Below, piece after piece: positions 47,894 to 60,470 of a stretch of 64,000 bases of DNA. The notes below the pieces were generated by a model that searched no databases, was not told the origin of the DNA, and worked only from the letters and a program-made list of their open reading frames with translations. Origin of the DNA: Lepeophtheirus salmonis (Eukaryota; Arthropoda; Copepoda; Siphonostomatoida; Caligidae); the NCBI RefSeq assembly GCF_016086655.4, contig NC_052135.2, positions 19,434,363-19,498,362 of the forward strand, given 5' to 3'. The first letter of the stretch is position 1. Every line of letters begins with the position of its first letter. Made by a program: the position numbers and the translations under genes.

Positions 47894-50800
47894 TTATTTC
47901 TTATTTAAAGAAGCGTTTCCGGGTAACGTAGATGCTTTTTGCAGGGATGACACTGTGGACGAATTGAGTTTATAATTTGATTTCATAGATTCTTGTGGAG
48001 AAATTCGATTACTTAATATTGTGACATCACCAGAGGAAGTATATGATCCAGAGTTAGAAGAAGAGGATGCAGCTTTAAATCCGGACTTTTGAATCTTTTT
48101 CAAAAGTCTCGAAACCCAAAACCTTTGTTCCTCTATACTAGGAGCCATTAAAAGCATTTCTTTCGCTGTTGTAGGATCATAATTAACTTTGCAGGGCGTA
48201 ATAACGTCTTTTCCTCCATCCCCTACATGCTCACGATGATATTTGATTCGACAACCTGGAAAAAAAGAGTACATGTTTTAGATGTAACATTTTCAAATCC
48301 CATTATATATGAATAATTACGTTTGCATTCCATAGCAGGAGGAGGTCTAAAGGGAGCCCACAATGGTTTAGAACAACCATCACATGATGCAGGCATATGG
48401 AATGATAATTGAACAAATTCGTGACCTTTAACCACCAAAATACTTGGTGATTTCCCTTCGTCAGATATTGGTGGGGTGGCATTATCATCAGGCTTGCGGG
48501 ACTCTCCTTCACCGGCATAGAGGATCTAATAATGAAACAATTGTAAAAGTTTAGTAAAAAAGTGTACCGTGTAATAATTAAAATATCAATTACCTGAAAT
48601 ATTCTTGGAATATCTTTGGCATCGGCACGGATAACATCACCTTGAGTGACTGAACGGACATGAAAAACTTTGCTATAAATCAAATTTAGAAATACTTTTA
48701 ATGAAGAAAATTATAGACTTTAAGAATGCTGCATTAAATACCTAAGATCTAGTATCAATGTTGGATCTGCATTTTGCCTCTCTGTTTCTGAATTGAAGAA
48801 TATGATTTTCTTGGACGAAACAATGACAAATAGCTTTTTCCAACCATGTCTACGAATATTTTGCTTAGAGGGTACTTGAAGCCACCCTTCCAAGGAAGAT
48901 TCTCCACTCATTACAGCCATGCTATCCATTTCAGAAGGATCTCCAGTTCCGGAGCTTAAACTAGCCGTATCAAAGTGTGCATTGCTTAACTTAATCTGCA
49001 ATGCTTCTAATTCACTCTCTTTTGTATCCAATTCCATAGATAATTTTAACCTCAATTGCGACTCTTCATGAAGAGTTGCATGAAGATCTTGATTATCCTT
49101 GGAATATTTGTACACCATTTGATTGAACTTTTCTTTTTCTAGAGTTAGTTCCTGTTGTAATCGGCGATTCTCCTTCTCTTTCTTTCGAACCTCAGCTGAA
49201 TTTGCTTTTCGATCAACTTTATCCCCCTTTTTAACTAAATCTTTACGATTCATTACCTCTGCTAATTTATTGACAGCTTGTTGTTTCAACATGCGCTCAT
49301 TGTTTAGCAATTTAGTCAGTCGTTCAATCTCAGAGGCCTCCTCATTATAAATGGTTTCTCCCATCGGACCATTCTCCCCTTTAGATGCAAATTTTCTTAA
49401 AAGCTCATCACTTTCTCTCATTAGCATATCAATACGCTGAATATAGTCACTTTCGTTATCTTTCAAAGATGCTAGCTGACTCTCTAAACTCCTAGCATCT
49501 GCTTTATTCTTGGAAACGATTTCTTTTAGCTCTAGTTCTATCATCATTTTTTCTTTTTCCAATTCTCCCGAATCCTCTTCAGCAATTCGTCTAGCTCTCG
49601 CTTCGTCATCAACTCGCGTTATAGCCTCTTTTAATTGTGAGATCAAAGACTCTTTTTCTGCATCAATATTCTTCATTCGAACTTCTCCTTCGTCGATTTC
49701 GTCCTGAAGTTCTTTAACTTGAGTTTTATAGAGAGTAGTAAAATACTGCTCTGCTTCTAACTGATCTTCAAGCTCCTTTCGCTGAATATCGTCTATAGCT
49801 CTACCAGATTTTATTTTTTGAATTTCTTCCTCTAATGATTTCGCTCTTTCTCTATAGTTTGCACTATCTCTACCAAGATGTTTCTCGTTTGTTTGCAGTA
49901 AAGTGATCTCAGAGGCTTGAACACTAATTTCTGATTGCATTAATGACTTTTCTTCTTTTAAACGTTCTATCTGAGCATTGAGGGTACGAATTTTTTCATT
50001 TTCTTTTTCCAACTTTTCAAGCTTATATTCCAATTGACGATAATCAACTGCAAGCATTGATAGTTTACGATCTTTATCCTGGCAATTAGATTCAATTTTC
50101 ATACGATTTTGAACTTCTTTTGACAATTTATCTTCCAAAACTATAAATATGCAAGTCAAAGAAAACATTAATATCAAAAGGATTCCATTTCAATATACCT
50201 TTAAGTTGTTCAATTTCCTGCTTGTTACTAGAACTTTTATTGTTTTCGTTATATTCTTTTTGAGATTTGACTAGTTGATCATATCGTGAAACGATAGATT
50301 TGAGTTCCAATTCTAAATTGGCTTTATTTTTTTCTAACTCAGATATCTTTGCGTAAAGTTCAACATTATCACGAGAAGAATTTTGATCACGATCATTAAG
50401 GGAATTGATTTCAGAGAGCAAACCCAGAATACGATCTGTAAAATTATAATAAAATGTATGAAACAGTAATTAAATAGCATTTAATGACGTATTAACTCAT
50501 AACTTACTCTCTTTGTCTTTGAGTACATTGGCCACCTCATTACGATTATTTTTCTCCATTTGTAAATGAGAATGTATTTTAGCCACATCCTTCTCCAAAG
50601 AAGCTCGCTCTTCCATAAGCGCAGATATCTTATCGTTTAAGCCTGAAATTTCAGATTCAGCTGCCGTTTTAGAAATTAAGAGTTCATTATTAGCTTTTTT
50701 TATCTTTTCGTTATGCTCTGCTTCTTTTTTTAGCTTTTCATTTAAATCCCTCTTTTCTTTCTCAAGACTTGAAATTTTCTCAGATGTTTGGAATGAAATA

Positions 50801-52960
50801 TTTTGAACCCTTGTTAACTTGTTGGATTCGTCTTCTAACTTTTTTCGATAATCCGCCTTCTCGTTTTCAGCTTTACGCCGAGATTCAGACTCAATCTCTA
50901 TACGACGTTGAGTCTCTTTTAACTCATGTTTAACTAATGCTAAGTCTTTTTCTTTTTTAGACATCTCTGCACGAATATTTTCTTCACGAGAATTTGCTTC
51001 TTTGAGTTCATTATACGTATTATTGAGTTGAAGAGTGAGTTTCTCGGCTCTTTCTCTTTCCCTTGAAGTATCATCTGCAGAAGCTGAAGAAAAATTGTTT
51101 TGTGAAGCTGATGTTCGATTCTGGAAAAAGTATTTCATTATTTATGTAACAATTATTCAATTGTAATAGCTAAATTAAAATGGTACATTTCTCATATAAT
51201 AGTTTGTAGATTATATAAGCATGCATTAACTAAGACAATATTTATTTTACCAATCAATCAATTTTAGTAAAATAATAATAATAATGAAAACAAGAGACAC
51301 TTACTCGAGGAGTTGGAGGAGGAGATTGCGAGGCATGTTTTGATCCTGTTAGTAATTGGATATCTTGAGAGTAAGTAAAACCAACAAAAGGCAAATGATT
51401 TCCAGCAAATGTTTTTGGAGTAGGGAAATTTTCATTAGGAGTTTCATTCTCGACTTCATCAAAATTGCGAGTATCATCATCACTTGATAATTCAGTCACT
51501 ACAGGTGGAACACAATTTCGAATAGTATCGAAATTCCAAGTATCATTCTCAAAGAATTTATGATTTTTTACTTCGTTGATTCCTTTATTCCCCAAGCGGT
51601 TGTTTCTTTAAAAAAATAAAAAATGAATGAAAATATGAATGGCAAATATGTCTGTTAATTTAATAGTGAGCATGTTTTAGTTTCTATAATATTAGCAAAA
51701 ATAATTATAGCACCAATAACCTATTCGAAGAAGGGAAAAAATTACACATTTTCTATGTACTAAGAATAAAAATCTTAAATCCTTATATACATACACAGCA
51801 AATATGGCGGCAAATGTGAATGTAATTCAATTTTTATGAAGACACTACCTATCGGTTAGAAATTCTTTAATGATGGATTGAGCCGCATTACTGATTTTGA
51901 CATCATCAAGAAATTCAAGTGCGTTTTTATGATTCATGATTTTTCCGTAGGTTCCCGAGAGTGATTCTGCATAGAAGGGAGTTTCTCCATAGAGCATTTC
52001 GTAAAGTACTACTCCCACAGACCAGTAGTCACATTCCCGACCGTATTTTCCCTCTCCTCCTTGGGAACTCAATACTTCAGGTGATATATAATCTGGAGTA
52101 CCCACAGCCGTTTCTGAGTGAACAAGCCCGTCTGGGCTCATTTTCATACAGGTTCCAAAGTCGGCAAGTTTGAGATGACCTCTTGCATCTAGAAGCATGT
52201 TATCTGGCTTAACATCCCTATGAATAAAACCCATGGAATGTATAGCATCTAGGGCTAGCACAATTTCAGCTGTATAGAATCTCGCCCATTCTTCCGGGAC
52301 ATCATAGTTTGACATAAGATTGACCAAATCTCCTCCTAAAAAATGAGTGTAGAATGAAAAAGAAGGCGTCTAGGAGAAGGTGGAAGAGTGGAGCATATAC
52401 CTGGCATATAGTCCATGACCATATACAAATATTTGTTGTCTTGAAAGGCAAAATGTAATTGGACGATCCACTCTGATTTGGCATGTGCCATGATGTCCCT
52501 TTCTTCCCAGAAAAAGGCACTATCACTTCTTTTAATCATCTCATACTTGGAGAGTAGTTTCATGGCGTAGACTTGACGATTCGACTTGTTTCGAACCAGT
52601 TGTACTTCTCCGAAGGCCCCTCGACCAATCACTTTGATGAAAGTGAAGTCTGAGGGTTTGATCCTGAGTTTGGAGACGCTTTCGCTGATGGATCCATCTG
52701 CAAGAGAGAGAGAAAGTATGAAGGAATGGCCTAATAGAGCTCTAATTACATTTCCGAACGAAGGAATCTATGTTCTTTATCTTTCGAATCACGGGATGAT
52801 CACAATCCGCCACAAGAGATTGGACGGTATCGATGAGGCAGTCCACATTGATTATAGACCTAGGATCCGTCAATTTCCTCTCCAAATCCTGGAGTCTGGA
52901 TAGACGATCTTCATCAATCCCATGGTTTTGGTTACGGATATTTTTGTTGTTGATATTCAT
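47894..52960 (-). CDS. ROCK: Rho-associated coiled-coil kinase (ROCK), ten exons, complete
   Basis: Exons: 52750-52960, 52401-52697, 51849-52335, 51305-51605, 50508-51120, 50199-50435, 48742-50140, 48594-48672, 48321-48525, 47894-48255. All introns are GT-AG (52-243 bp) and phases join to 1,396 residues, close to human ROCK1/2 (1,354/1,388). A TGA lies in frame 9 bp before the chosen ATG. Order: N-terminal dimerisation region (NVDCLIDTVQSLV), Ser/Thr kinase with G95-x-G-x-x-G100, K117, HRDVKPDN with D210, and DFG with D228, AGC C-terminal tail, coiled coil from about 440 to 1100, Rho-binding region near 985-1050 (AVNKLAEVMNRKD), PH domain starting at 1131 (LEGWLQV), split by a C1 zinc domain (H1243, C1256, C1259, C1275, C1278, H1286). 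It acts downstream of RhoA on myosin phosphatase and LIM kinase at the cortex. No key residue is missing. Confidence 0.95.
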
Positions 52961-53011
52961 CCTGACTCACTTGTAGTCCCTCCTCAGGACATTCGAAGAG
53001 GACTCGCCCTA

Positions 53012-53023
53012 GGCCATATATAA
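53012..53023 (-). promoter_or_regulatory. TATA-like box upstream of ROCK
   Basis: Reads TTATATATGG on the minus strand, about 55 bp before the start codon. If used, the 5' UTR would be only about 30 bases. Upstream is a long CT-rich/TTC-rich tract on the plus strand (about 53150-53260). An additional upstream non-coding exon is possible. Confidence 0.35.
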
Positions 53024-55242
53024 CCCCTTCTTCCTTGGAATTAAACAAATGGATGGTGATTGATTTTATTAAAAATTACTCAAATATATGTTGTATTATT
53101 ATTCTTCCTCACTTCAAAGATTCAAGGGAGGACCAAAAAACCTCTTCAGCGCAGCAGCTCACCTCCTTCTTCTTCTTCTTTCCTTCTTTTCCTTTTTTCA
53201 GTGCTCCCTCACCGTCCCTCCTTTTTCTTTTCTTTTACTTCTTATTCTCATCAATTCTTCCATGCATGCCTTTGAGCTCCTTTTGCCTTTTGAAATTCAA
53301 GGGCGAGCGAGGCATCACTCTTCTATTTCTCCTATGTACTAAAAAAGGAAAAAGGCGGAGCGTGCACACCTTTTAACATCCCTACTACTACTTGTCTATT
53401 TTATTCTTCTGGATCCATCATCTCCTGTTTAATTCAGCAGCAGCAGCTCATCCTCCTCCCTTTAATTGAGAGGGCGAAACAAAAGTATTCACAAAGTGAC
53501 TATTTATTATATCATATTACCTCCAATTTTATATTTTGCACCAAGTTTCATCCAGCATCCATGGCCTTATACTAAATAATTGAATGATAATTGATAAGCC
53601 TATACTTCACATTATATCTCACTTCCGAGCAGCATACTTGATGTTAAAAGTGAATCATCATTCCATGCACACACAATATATAAATACGTGTGTACGTCCA
53701 TATATTGCAATTCACCAGGTCTTAGCAGAATTTTCAAAATATTTTACTTTTGTTGCGACATTTTTTTTTTGCTTATTATTATACTATTTTATGTTTCATT
53801 ATTCTATGGAGGATCATTCTGTTTCTAATCCTATCGGCTATCACATAGTAATCTCCTGTGACTTCATTGTATACATCTTCTAATAGCGGACTCAAAAACA
53901 CTTTCACTTTCAATGTAATTCTACTTTACATTTGACAGAAGCCCCTGCTTAACTTATGTCCTGAATAACCTTATTACTATATTATGGTAATAATTTATTG
54001 GAAGAGGGGGGGGGGAAGGGGTAATAACGTTCCATGTCGCCTAGATGTTTAATATTTGCTCAAAATATAGTTGAAACTACAAAGTGTTTGTGTATCATAC
54101 TTGTGGTACGTCAACATAAAAACAATCTTAAACATAAATCAAGAAAAGGAGAAAATCTCCATTTATTTTTTTACTTTATATATACATACAATTCAATATT
54201 TCATAGACATTTTGAGTTAATTATAGTATTTGTATTCAAATTTGTGGGTTAAGCTAAGATACTCAAGAATTTTAAGCATATAACTTTTATTTGGTTTAAC
54301 AAACTTAGATTGGGTCCGATATGACCTTTGAAATAAAATCTCTTAATTTCTCATTCTTTGATGATGATTAATTTTGGGTACTTTCAGTGGAATTTGCATT
54401 CTCATTAAAGGGTCAATGAGAATAATTTGTGCATAGAAATGACAATAATTCGTCGAAGAATACAAATGTAATCCACACTTAATTTTGAGAAAGGTCATTT
54501 TAGCTTGCTTTTGGGTTGATGAGCCACATTCGTTATAAAAAATGAGTGGTCACCTACCTACACTGCTTAATTGTATTTTTTGATAAAATGAATTTTGGCG
54601 AAAATGCCGATCCCGATATCTACATATATATTTTTATATAAGAGTAACTTGAAAAATCTCGAAGGACGAAAAATATTAAGTCTTTACATATTATTACTAT
54701 TTTATTAATTTGATTCTTAAACAGGAAATGAAAATAATATGTAGAAATAGCTTAATACTTTATACAGAGTGTTAAAATAGATATTATATTCATACTATTT
54801 ATGTCTTGATGTTATATACTGTAACATCCTATAATATTGAAAGAGAGTTTTAACATATTATTGTTAGTTAATAAATATGTAGATATATATGACTATTACT
54901 GTACAAAGAATTGATGTTCTTATGAGATTCAAACCTCAACGGAATGTAATCAAGGTCATTTATTGCATTGCTCTCAATATGATTCTTTGATATTTTTTAT
55001 TATATGCAAAATATACCTACTCATAGTCGATCATGTTAATGTATGTATAATAGGGCCCTAAATATGTACATGACGTACATATTTAGTATGATATGGGCTA
55101 TGGCTTATGCATGGAAGATGTTTCTTTTTCCAGTACATATCTAGTAGTGTCAAGTAGGGTTCTATGTCGGAATCCCGTTTACCGGGATTTCTTGGGGGTT
55201 TCTAATATGGGAAATCCTGCATAATTATTTCATAAGATAAGT

Positions 55243-55274
55243 TTCATTTAATTATATATATATAATTAAATGAA
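55243..55274. repeat. Perfect 32-bp palindrome
   Basis: TTCATTTAATTATATA and its exact reverse complement abut with no loop. It is AT-rich and cruciform-prone. Confidence 0.7.
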
Positions 55275-56910
55275 AAATTAGCTTGTTTATTACTTACAAT
55301 ATAGTATTTTTTTTTACAAATCGGATCAAATTAAGGAATTCACACTTTAACAAACCAACTCCTGCATTATTAATGATAAAAATAAAGAAAATGACAATAT
55401 ATGAATAGGACTAACTAAAAATTTATCATTTGTTTCCAAAATATTAAAAGAAATACTTAAATTTCAGTGATAGTTTTATATTTTTCCCGGTAAATGAGAA
55501 ACCTTAGTAATGAAAACCTGTTGTTTTTTTTACCAATATTTTGGGTACAAGATTCGTGGAAATATCTGTTCAATTAATTATTATTTGATAGTAAATATGC
55601 TAAAATTGGTTAGTACTTTTTTTTAAAATTTTATTCCATCTTTCTCTAAATATGTAAAAAACATTCAGTTTATTAATTATTGAAAAAATGAAATTTTTTA
55701 TCGGTATTGGAAGCCAATTTAATAAATTGTTTGATTAGCATAAAACGTAACACATAGAAAAACATGAATTTATAGAACATTTTAAAAAAAATCATTCATT
55801 ATGACTACCTTTTGTGTTCACAAGAGTCTGCATGGAAATGACTTGCATTAATCACAATACGTTTCTATTAATTTACTATCAATTTGACCTTCAAGACATA
55901 TACATTATTGCTGCTAGGAGTTGCATATGGTCTCTGTTTTGAAAAAAAAAAGTCAAATGGAGCAAGGTTAATATAAACACAAGGTTAGACCATCATGTAA
56001 TCGGGATTGCTAGAATTTTCAATTTGATTTATTGTACCGACTGCTGGACAAGAGAGCCAGATTTTGACATAACACGCAACTACTCATAGTCTATGACGTC
56101 ACTATTGCTAATGTATCGTACCGACTGTTGAGCAAGAAAAACAGATTTTGACAAAACACACAACCACTCAAATACCATGACACCAATTTAAAAGCATGGT
56201 GGAAGTCAAACATCAGTTGTACACATGTTATGGTATAACCTATTAAGCTTGAAATGGAGTAAGTGCCGGGGTTGGAAGGGGACATTATAGCCATTTGTCT
56301 TAGGCTCTGGGCGTTGGCGTAAAAAAAAAGAAGCACGCAAATACAAATATTATATTGAATTAAATATTTTTTTTTGTCAAAGTTTGATATATATTTGCAT
56401 AATACATGTCAATAAGTGAAATTAATGTTGAAGTTTTTTGACAAATTATTTCAAAAAGTGTAAAATTTTTAATTTAAACATAAACACGTCATTCAAAATT
56501 TATCCACAAAAAAATCTAACCTCAATATAAAAAAGATTTATGAGCAGTCTTTTCCTGGAGCCTTGCGTGGGGTAAAAGAAATTATGGAATAATACATCAA
56601 ATTCAAATTTGGGATTGATGTTTTCAAGAACTTTTAATTGAGCATAGTATTACAAAAAGTATTTAACAGTTTATTTTTGTTTTTATAAGAAATATAAGAT
56701 TTGCTACTATGTACAATCAAATCTGTACTAAGAAGTCAGGCAAGGGAAACTGATAAAGGTGATCGCTTAGGATATGTGCTCGCTTTTTAATTCGCAGATA
56801 AAGAGAGAGAGGGAAAGACAGAAATTTGGGGAAAACATTCATTTATGTTCAGTATACATAATTTATTTATTATCTCGTCAAGAGAGGGTCTATAACTCCA
56901 TATACATACA

Positions 56911-57232
56911 TGTAAATCTGGTGTTTTAGCTGGCCCGTTAATTTGTAATTGGTAGTATAAAGAACGAATTTTATTTTCCTTTGCAGTTGTTATTATTATT
57001 TAATCCTTTGTAGTGAACATCCTTTCCTAAATAGACTCTTTATATTCAAAACCTGTTTGAACGTTTGTGTGTCCTCATAAAAGATGTAGAGTAACCATGA
57101 CGATTTGTTGCAGAGATAAAATAGTAAGTCCTTGTTGGGCTCAGAGTAAAATTGGGGGTTGATATCGGAGTAATACTAGCAAATGTCCCTTTTTATATCC
57201 TTTTTTCTTTCATCTCTTGTCATAACTTTATC
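56911..57232 (+). repeat. Dispersed repeat family C, copy 3
   Basis: Aligns with 6449-6760 along its length ('gttttagctggcc', 'agttgt.attattatttaat', 'gatttgttgcagag', 'ttgttgggctcagagtaaaa'). It ends directly at an A homopolymer (57234), unlike copy 1. The A tail could indicate retroposition, but copies 1 and 2 lack it. Confidence 0.65.

Positions 57233-57233
<1 letters not shown>

Positions 57234-57271
<38 letters not shown>
57234..57271. repeat. 38-base A homopolymer
   Basis: A continuous A run directly downstream of family-C copy 3. Length in an assembly is unreliable. The frame reading poly-lysine through it is not a gene. Confidence 0.9.
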
Positions 57272-57273
<2 letters not shown>

Positions 57274-58839
57274 CTCAAAATCCTCTGGTAGTTAGCCAAA
57301 TAAGTCAATCATACCAACCGCTATTTAGATCTTATATACTTGCAGACTATCACTCTCATATTATTTCTTCACTATTTCAAAAATAAATTACAAATTATTA
57401 AAGTTATATTTTATTAAAATAATAGTATTCATTAGTTATTATATTATTTCTATGAAAAAATAGCCAACATTTATTCATAGAAATAATAAAATGGCCAATA
57501 AATATTTGATATAAACGACGAGAGATCAAAAAGAAATTGTATTTCCGTTCTTTTGGAAACAGATACATGTTTATGTTATTTAATCGTGACTCCTTTCCTA
57601 CCTTCTCATCTTTTAGTTATTGTTATTATTTAATATATGTATAAATTACTATCCTCATTACTCTTCTTATAAATAGCCGTGCATTGTGTATGTTTGTCAG
57701 AGGAGTCATGATTATGTATTAATAAGAATATATACGTGTTCCAATTAAATTACATCGTTGCCTTATTCCTCCGCGTCTCTTCTCTCCTCATTTCTCTCGG
57801 TCGTCCTGGATTCCTTTATTTAATAGTTTGTCTCTCTTCAACGTAGTCAAGACACAACAGGAGCATATGAATAGAATAACTTTTTACTTTATATTTTATG
57901 AAAAGAATAAATTATGAAATAGCTATGACGTATCAAGGTTTACTTAGTGAAAATCATGAAAAAATTCCAAATTTCTATAATATAGATTTATTAACAAATA
58001 TTAATAAAAATCGCTAATATCATATGTCATACAGTGAGTAGTCAAAAACTTATGATTATCACTTAACCCGTAGCAGTGGATTACTTGTAAGTTTAGACAT
58101 TCCGTCTCTAGCCACTCCAGTTTTTTAATGAATTCTGATATCGGGGGCTAGCTAAACAATGCACCATCCCTAGAAGACCTTCAGGACGGATTGCAGTAGG
58201 ACACCTAATCCGGCAAACTATTTATTGCGAGGGCACCAAAAATTAAAGTTATTTTTACATGTGCCCGTATTGATCGTATGTTTTATATGAAGTGTAGCAA
58301 TAAAATAAATTTTTAATTAATTACAAGTAAATTTATAAACTAAAGTATTATAACGTATATTTGTGGTATTAAGTTAAAGAAGTATGGGTAAAATAAAAAA
58401 AACGATTAATTATAACGATAAATATCAATTAGAAATTTTAATAGTAGCTATACACAAAAAGTGAAACAAATAAACAATAACAAAAGACAATAAATATTAC
58501 AAATGGATTCACTAAATTTTTGGGGAAAAATGAAACAAAATTGAAGTTATTCAAATTAAATATTACGAATGGATTCAACAAATTATTAGGGGCAAATGTA
58601 AATTATAAATATACAAAAATAATGAAACATTTTTATACATAAAAAAATATACTAATTATGAGTAGAAATAAAATCCGTCTTTTTCCTATCATACTTCAAA
58701 TTCCATGTAGAATCCTCATTTTTCGTCATCTAAGTAATTTGTAAAGCAAAGAAAGGAAAAAGTAAATTAATATGTTCAGTATTTAAAACGATTTCTACTT
58801 ATTTTAATTAAAATGTACTTCAACATGTTAGAAATCCAT
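57272..58839. other. AT-rich stretch, no gene seen
   Basis: No motif-bearing frame and no repeat matched elsewhere in the window. Confidence 0.4.
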
Positions 58840-58985
58840 GGAACATACCCAATTCTTTACCCGAAGAAACTGATCTTAGACAAACTATTTGTACGCCATT
58901 TGAAGCTAAGACCCCCTTTCACACCATTCATGCTGTTGTTCTTGGCCATATTACTGTAGTTCTCTAACCCTTATCTAGGAGACTA
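58840..58985. repeat. Dispersed repeat family D, second locus
   Basis: 'gaagaaactgatcttagacaaactatttg' type block resembles 8112-8145, followed by 'accccc' and 'tgttgttcttggccat' corresponding to 8158-8175. Single, diverged copy. Confidence 0.5.
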
Positions 58986-59164
58986 TGAACATTTAGCTAA
59001 ATGCTAATCCTAAATTTGAAGAAGTATTTGTTTAATTAATTTTTGAATATTTAAATACATCAATAATAACTTATCAAGTCTTTGAGACCATTCATGCTTC
59101 ATAATTCATAATTTATTCTTAAAAAAGTTATTTGATAAATACTTATTCTTAGGAATCTAAAATT

Positions 59165-60470
59165 TCAATATTCCATTTTATAATTAGCTTGTTCCTGACA
59201 CTTTAAACAAGATCTTATTTTTGTATGAATGGTTCTGAATATGCTGAAAATCCTCTCTAAGTCACAATTTACCATAGGTGTGTTTCTGTAAATTGTCTCC
59301 TTAGAATTTGCTAGGTCTTGCAAATCGTTGTACGCTGGATTTTCATCTAAAAATATATTTAATTTTGTTTTGAATGGCTCTACCTTGATATCGACGCGTA
59401 AATGGGCAACAATATTCAAGCTAACAATTAAAAGGAGTCTGCCTTCTTACGCGGTAATGTTCTCAGTAATTGTGTTGAGATTATGATTAATTATTCACAA
59501 TTCTTCATAAATGAACTCATCATTTATAATCTCCTTAGCTTTAACGAACATTGGTGTTTTTTCAATAAGGTTATTTAAATATTCCCTGATTACTTCGTAG
59601 TTATTGAAATAGTAATCAACTGCTTTCAACCAAGTTCCCTAGCGTGTGACGATATGTGCGGGAGGTAAGGGAATTTGGTAAGAAGCAGTAAAGTTCCGTT
59701 TTCTTAGCCTGCCATTCAAAAACATTTTTTTTTTTCTGAAATGAGCTCGTTTGTCTTTGGGAATTATTTACGTGTAAGTTCAGCCACGTTATAGAGTCCA
59801 TGAGCTACATAAATAATATGTTTAATTGGAGGTAGCTTCTTTTGAGGTCTTCACCCACTTTTTTACAGTAGGACGCTTCATCTGTGATGAAACTTTCAAC
59901 TTATTTTCGTCAAAGTCCAAACCAAGAGTTAGTTGAATACTCTGAACGACAAAATTTGCAAAATTAATGGCATTAGCAACTTTTATGTCTATCAAGTTGA
60001 TTAGATAACGACAACCCAAGAAACACCCATCCAATGGGCCCATCAATATAGCTGTCATTGATCGTTCCCGTTGTTTTTAGTCTCATCAACAGCTATGAAA
60101 ATATCCTTATCTCCAACGTTACCATTAATTTTGGAGATTACATCCTCACTGACAACCTCCATTAATCTATGTAGAGTCCTTCTACTAGTGAGGTTCTATC
60201 GGCATATTTCTTCATAAACTTTGAGAAAATGGGGTTCTCTACGGCGAATAGGTTATATTATAGGAAACTAGCATCTTTAAGAGGTCGGTGTTAAAGTTGT
60301 CAGAATCATCATAAGTCAAATGTTGTTCGTATGATTTCATATTCTTGATGTGGGACCTGGAGGGGGCTGTAAGAGTCCTTACATCGGGATATTCAGCAAA
60401 ATATTTTGCGTCGTCCGGTAGGTAGCTCCAAATTTTATGCCCTACATAATTTCAATCCAGGCATAGGAAA
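59165..60470 (-). pseudogene. hAT-like transposase relic, nearly collinear
   Basis: Minus-strand reading from 60470 down, across frames: KIWSYLPDDAKYFAEYPDVR, DNFNTDLLKMLVSYNI, ENPIFSKFMKKYADRTS, VGDKDIFIAVDETK, then 60058-59822 (LGLDFDENKLKVSSQ), LPPAHIVTR-stop-GTWLKAVDYY (about 59670-59610; the stop replaces the usual Trp), NNYEVIREYLNNLIEKTP, and a C-terminal MVNCDLERIFSIF (59165-59419). The order and the 'PP-x-x-[VI]-TRWGTW' and C-terminal E-R-x-F-S motifs fit an hAT-like family frequent in arthropods. Frameshifts and stops make it dead. It shares its N-terminal block with the fragment at 8.35-8.62 kb. Confidence 0.7.

Larger units (their letters stand above)
52961..56910. other. Upstream flank of ROCK, no gene seen
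   Basis: 53150-53260 is a pyrimidine-rich tract; 53440-53455 has CAG-type triplets. The overlapping plus-strand frames here are products of low-complexity composition. The rest is AT-rich with no motifs. Confidence 0.45.

Noticed and set aside
49123..49707. Plus-strand serine/phenylalanine-rich frames inside ROCK
   Set aside because: Antisense shadows of the coiled-coil exon; glutamate/lysine codons read backward give Ser/Phe-rich strings.
53035..53376. Three overlapping plus-strand frames upstream of ROCK
   Set aside because: Serine/phenylalanine-rich translation of a pyrimidine-rich tract, likely promoter-proximal low-complexity DNA.
57183..57386. Open frame encoding a poly-lysine stretch
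   Set aside because: Artefact of reading through the 38-base A homopolymer.
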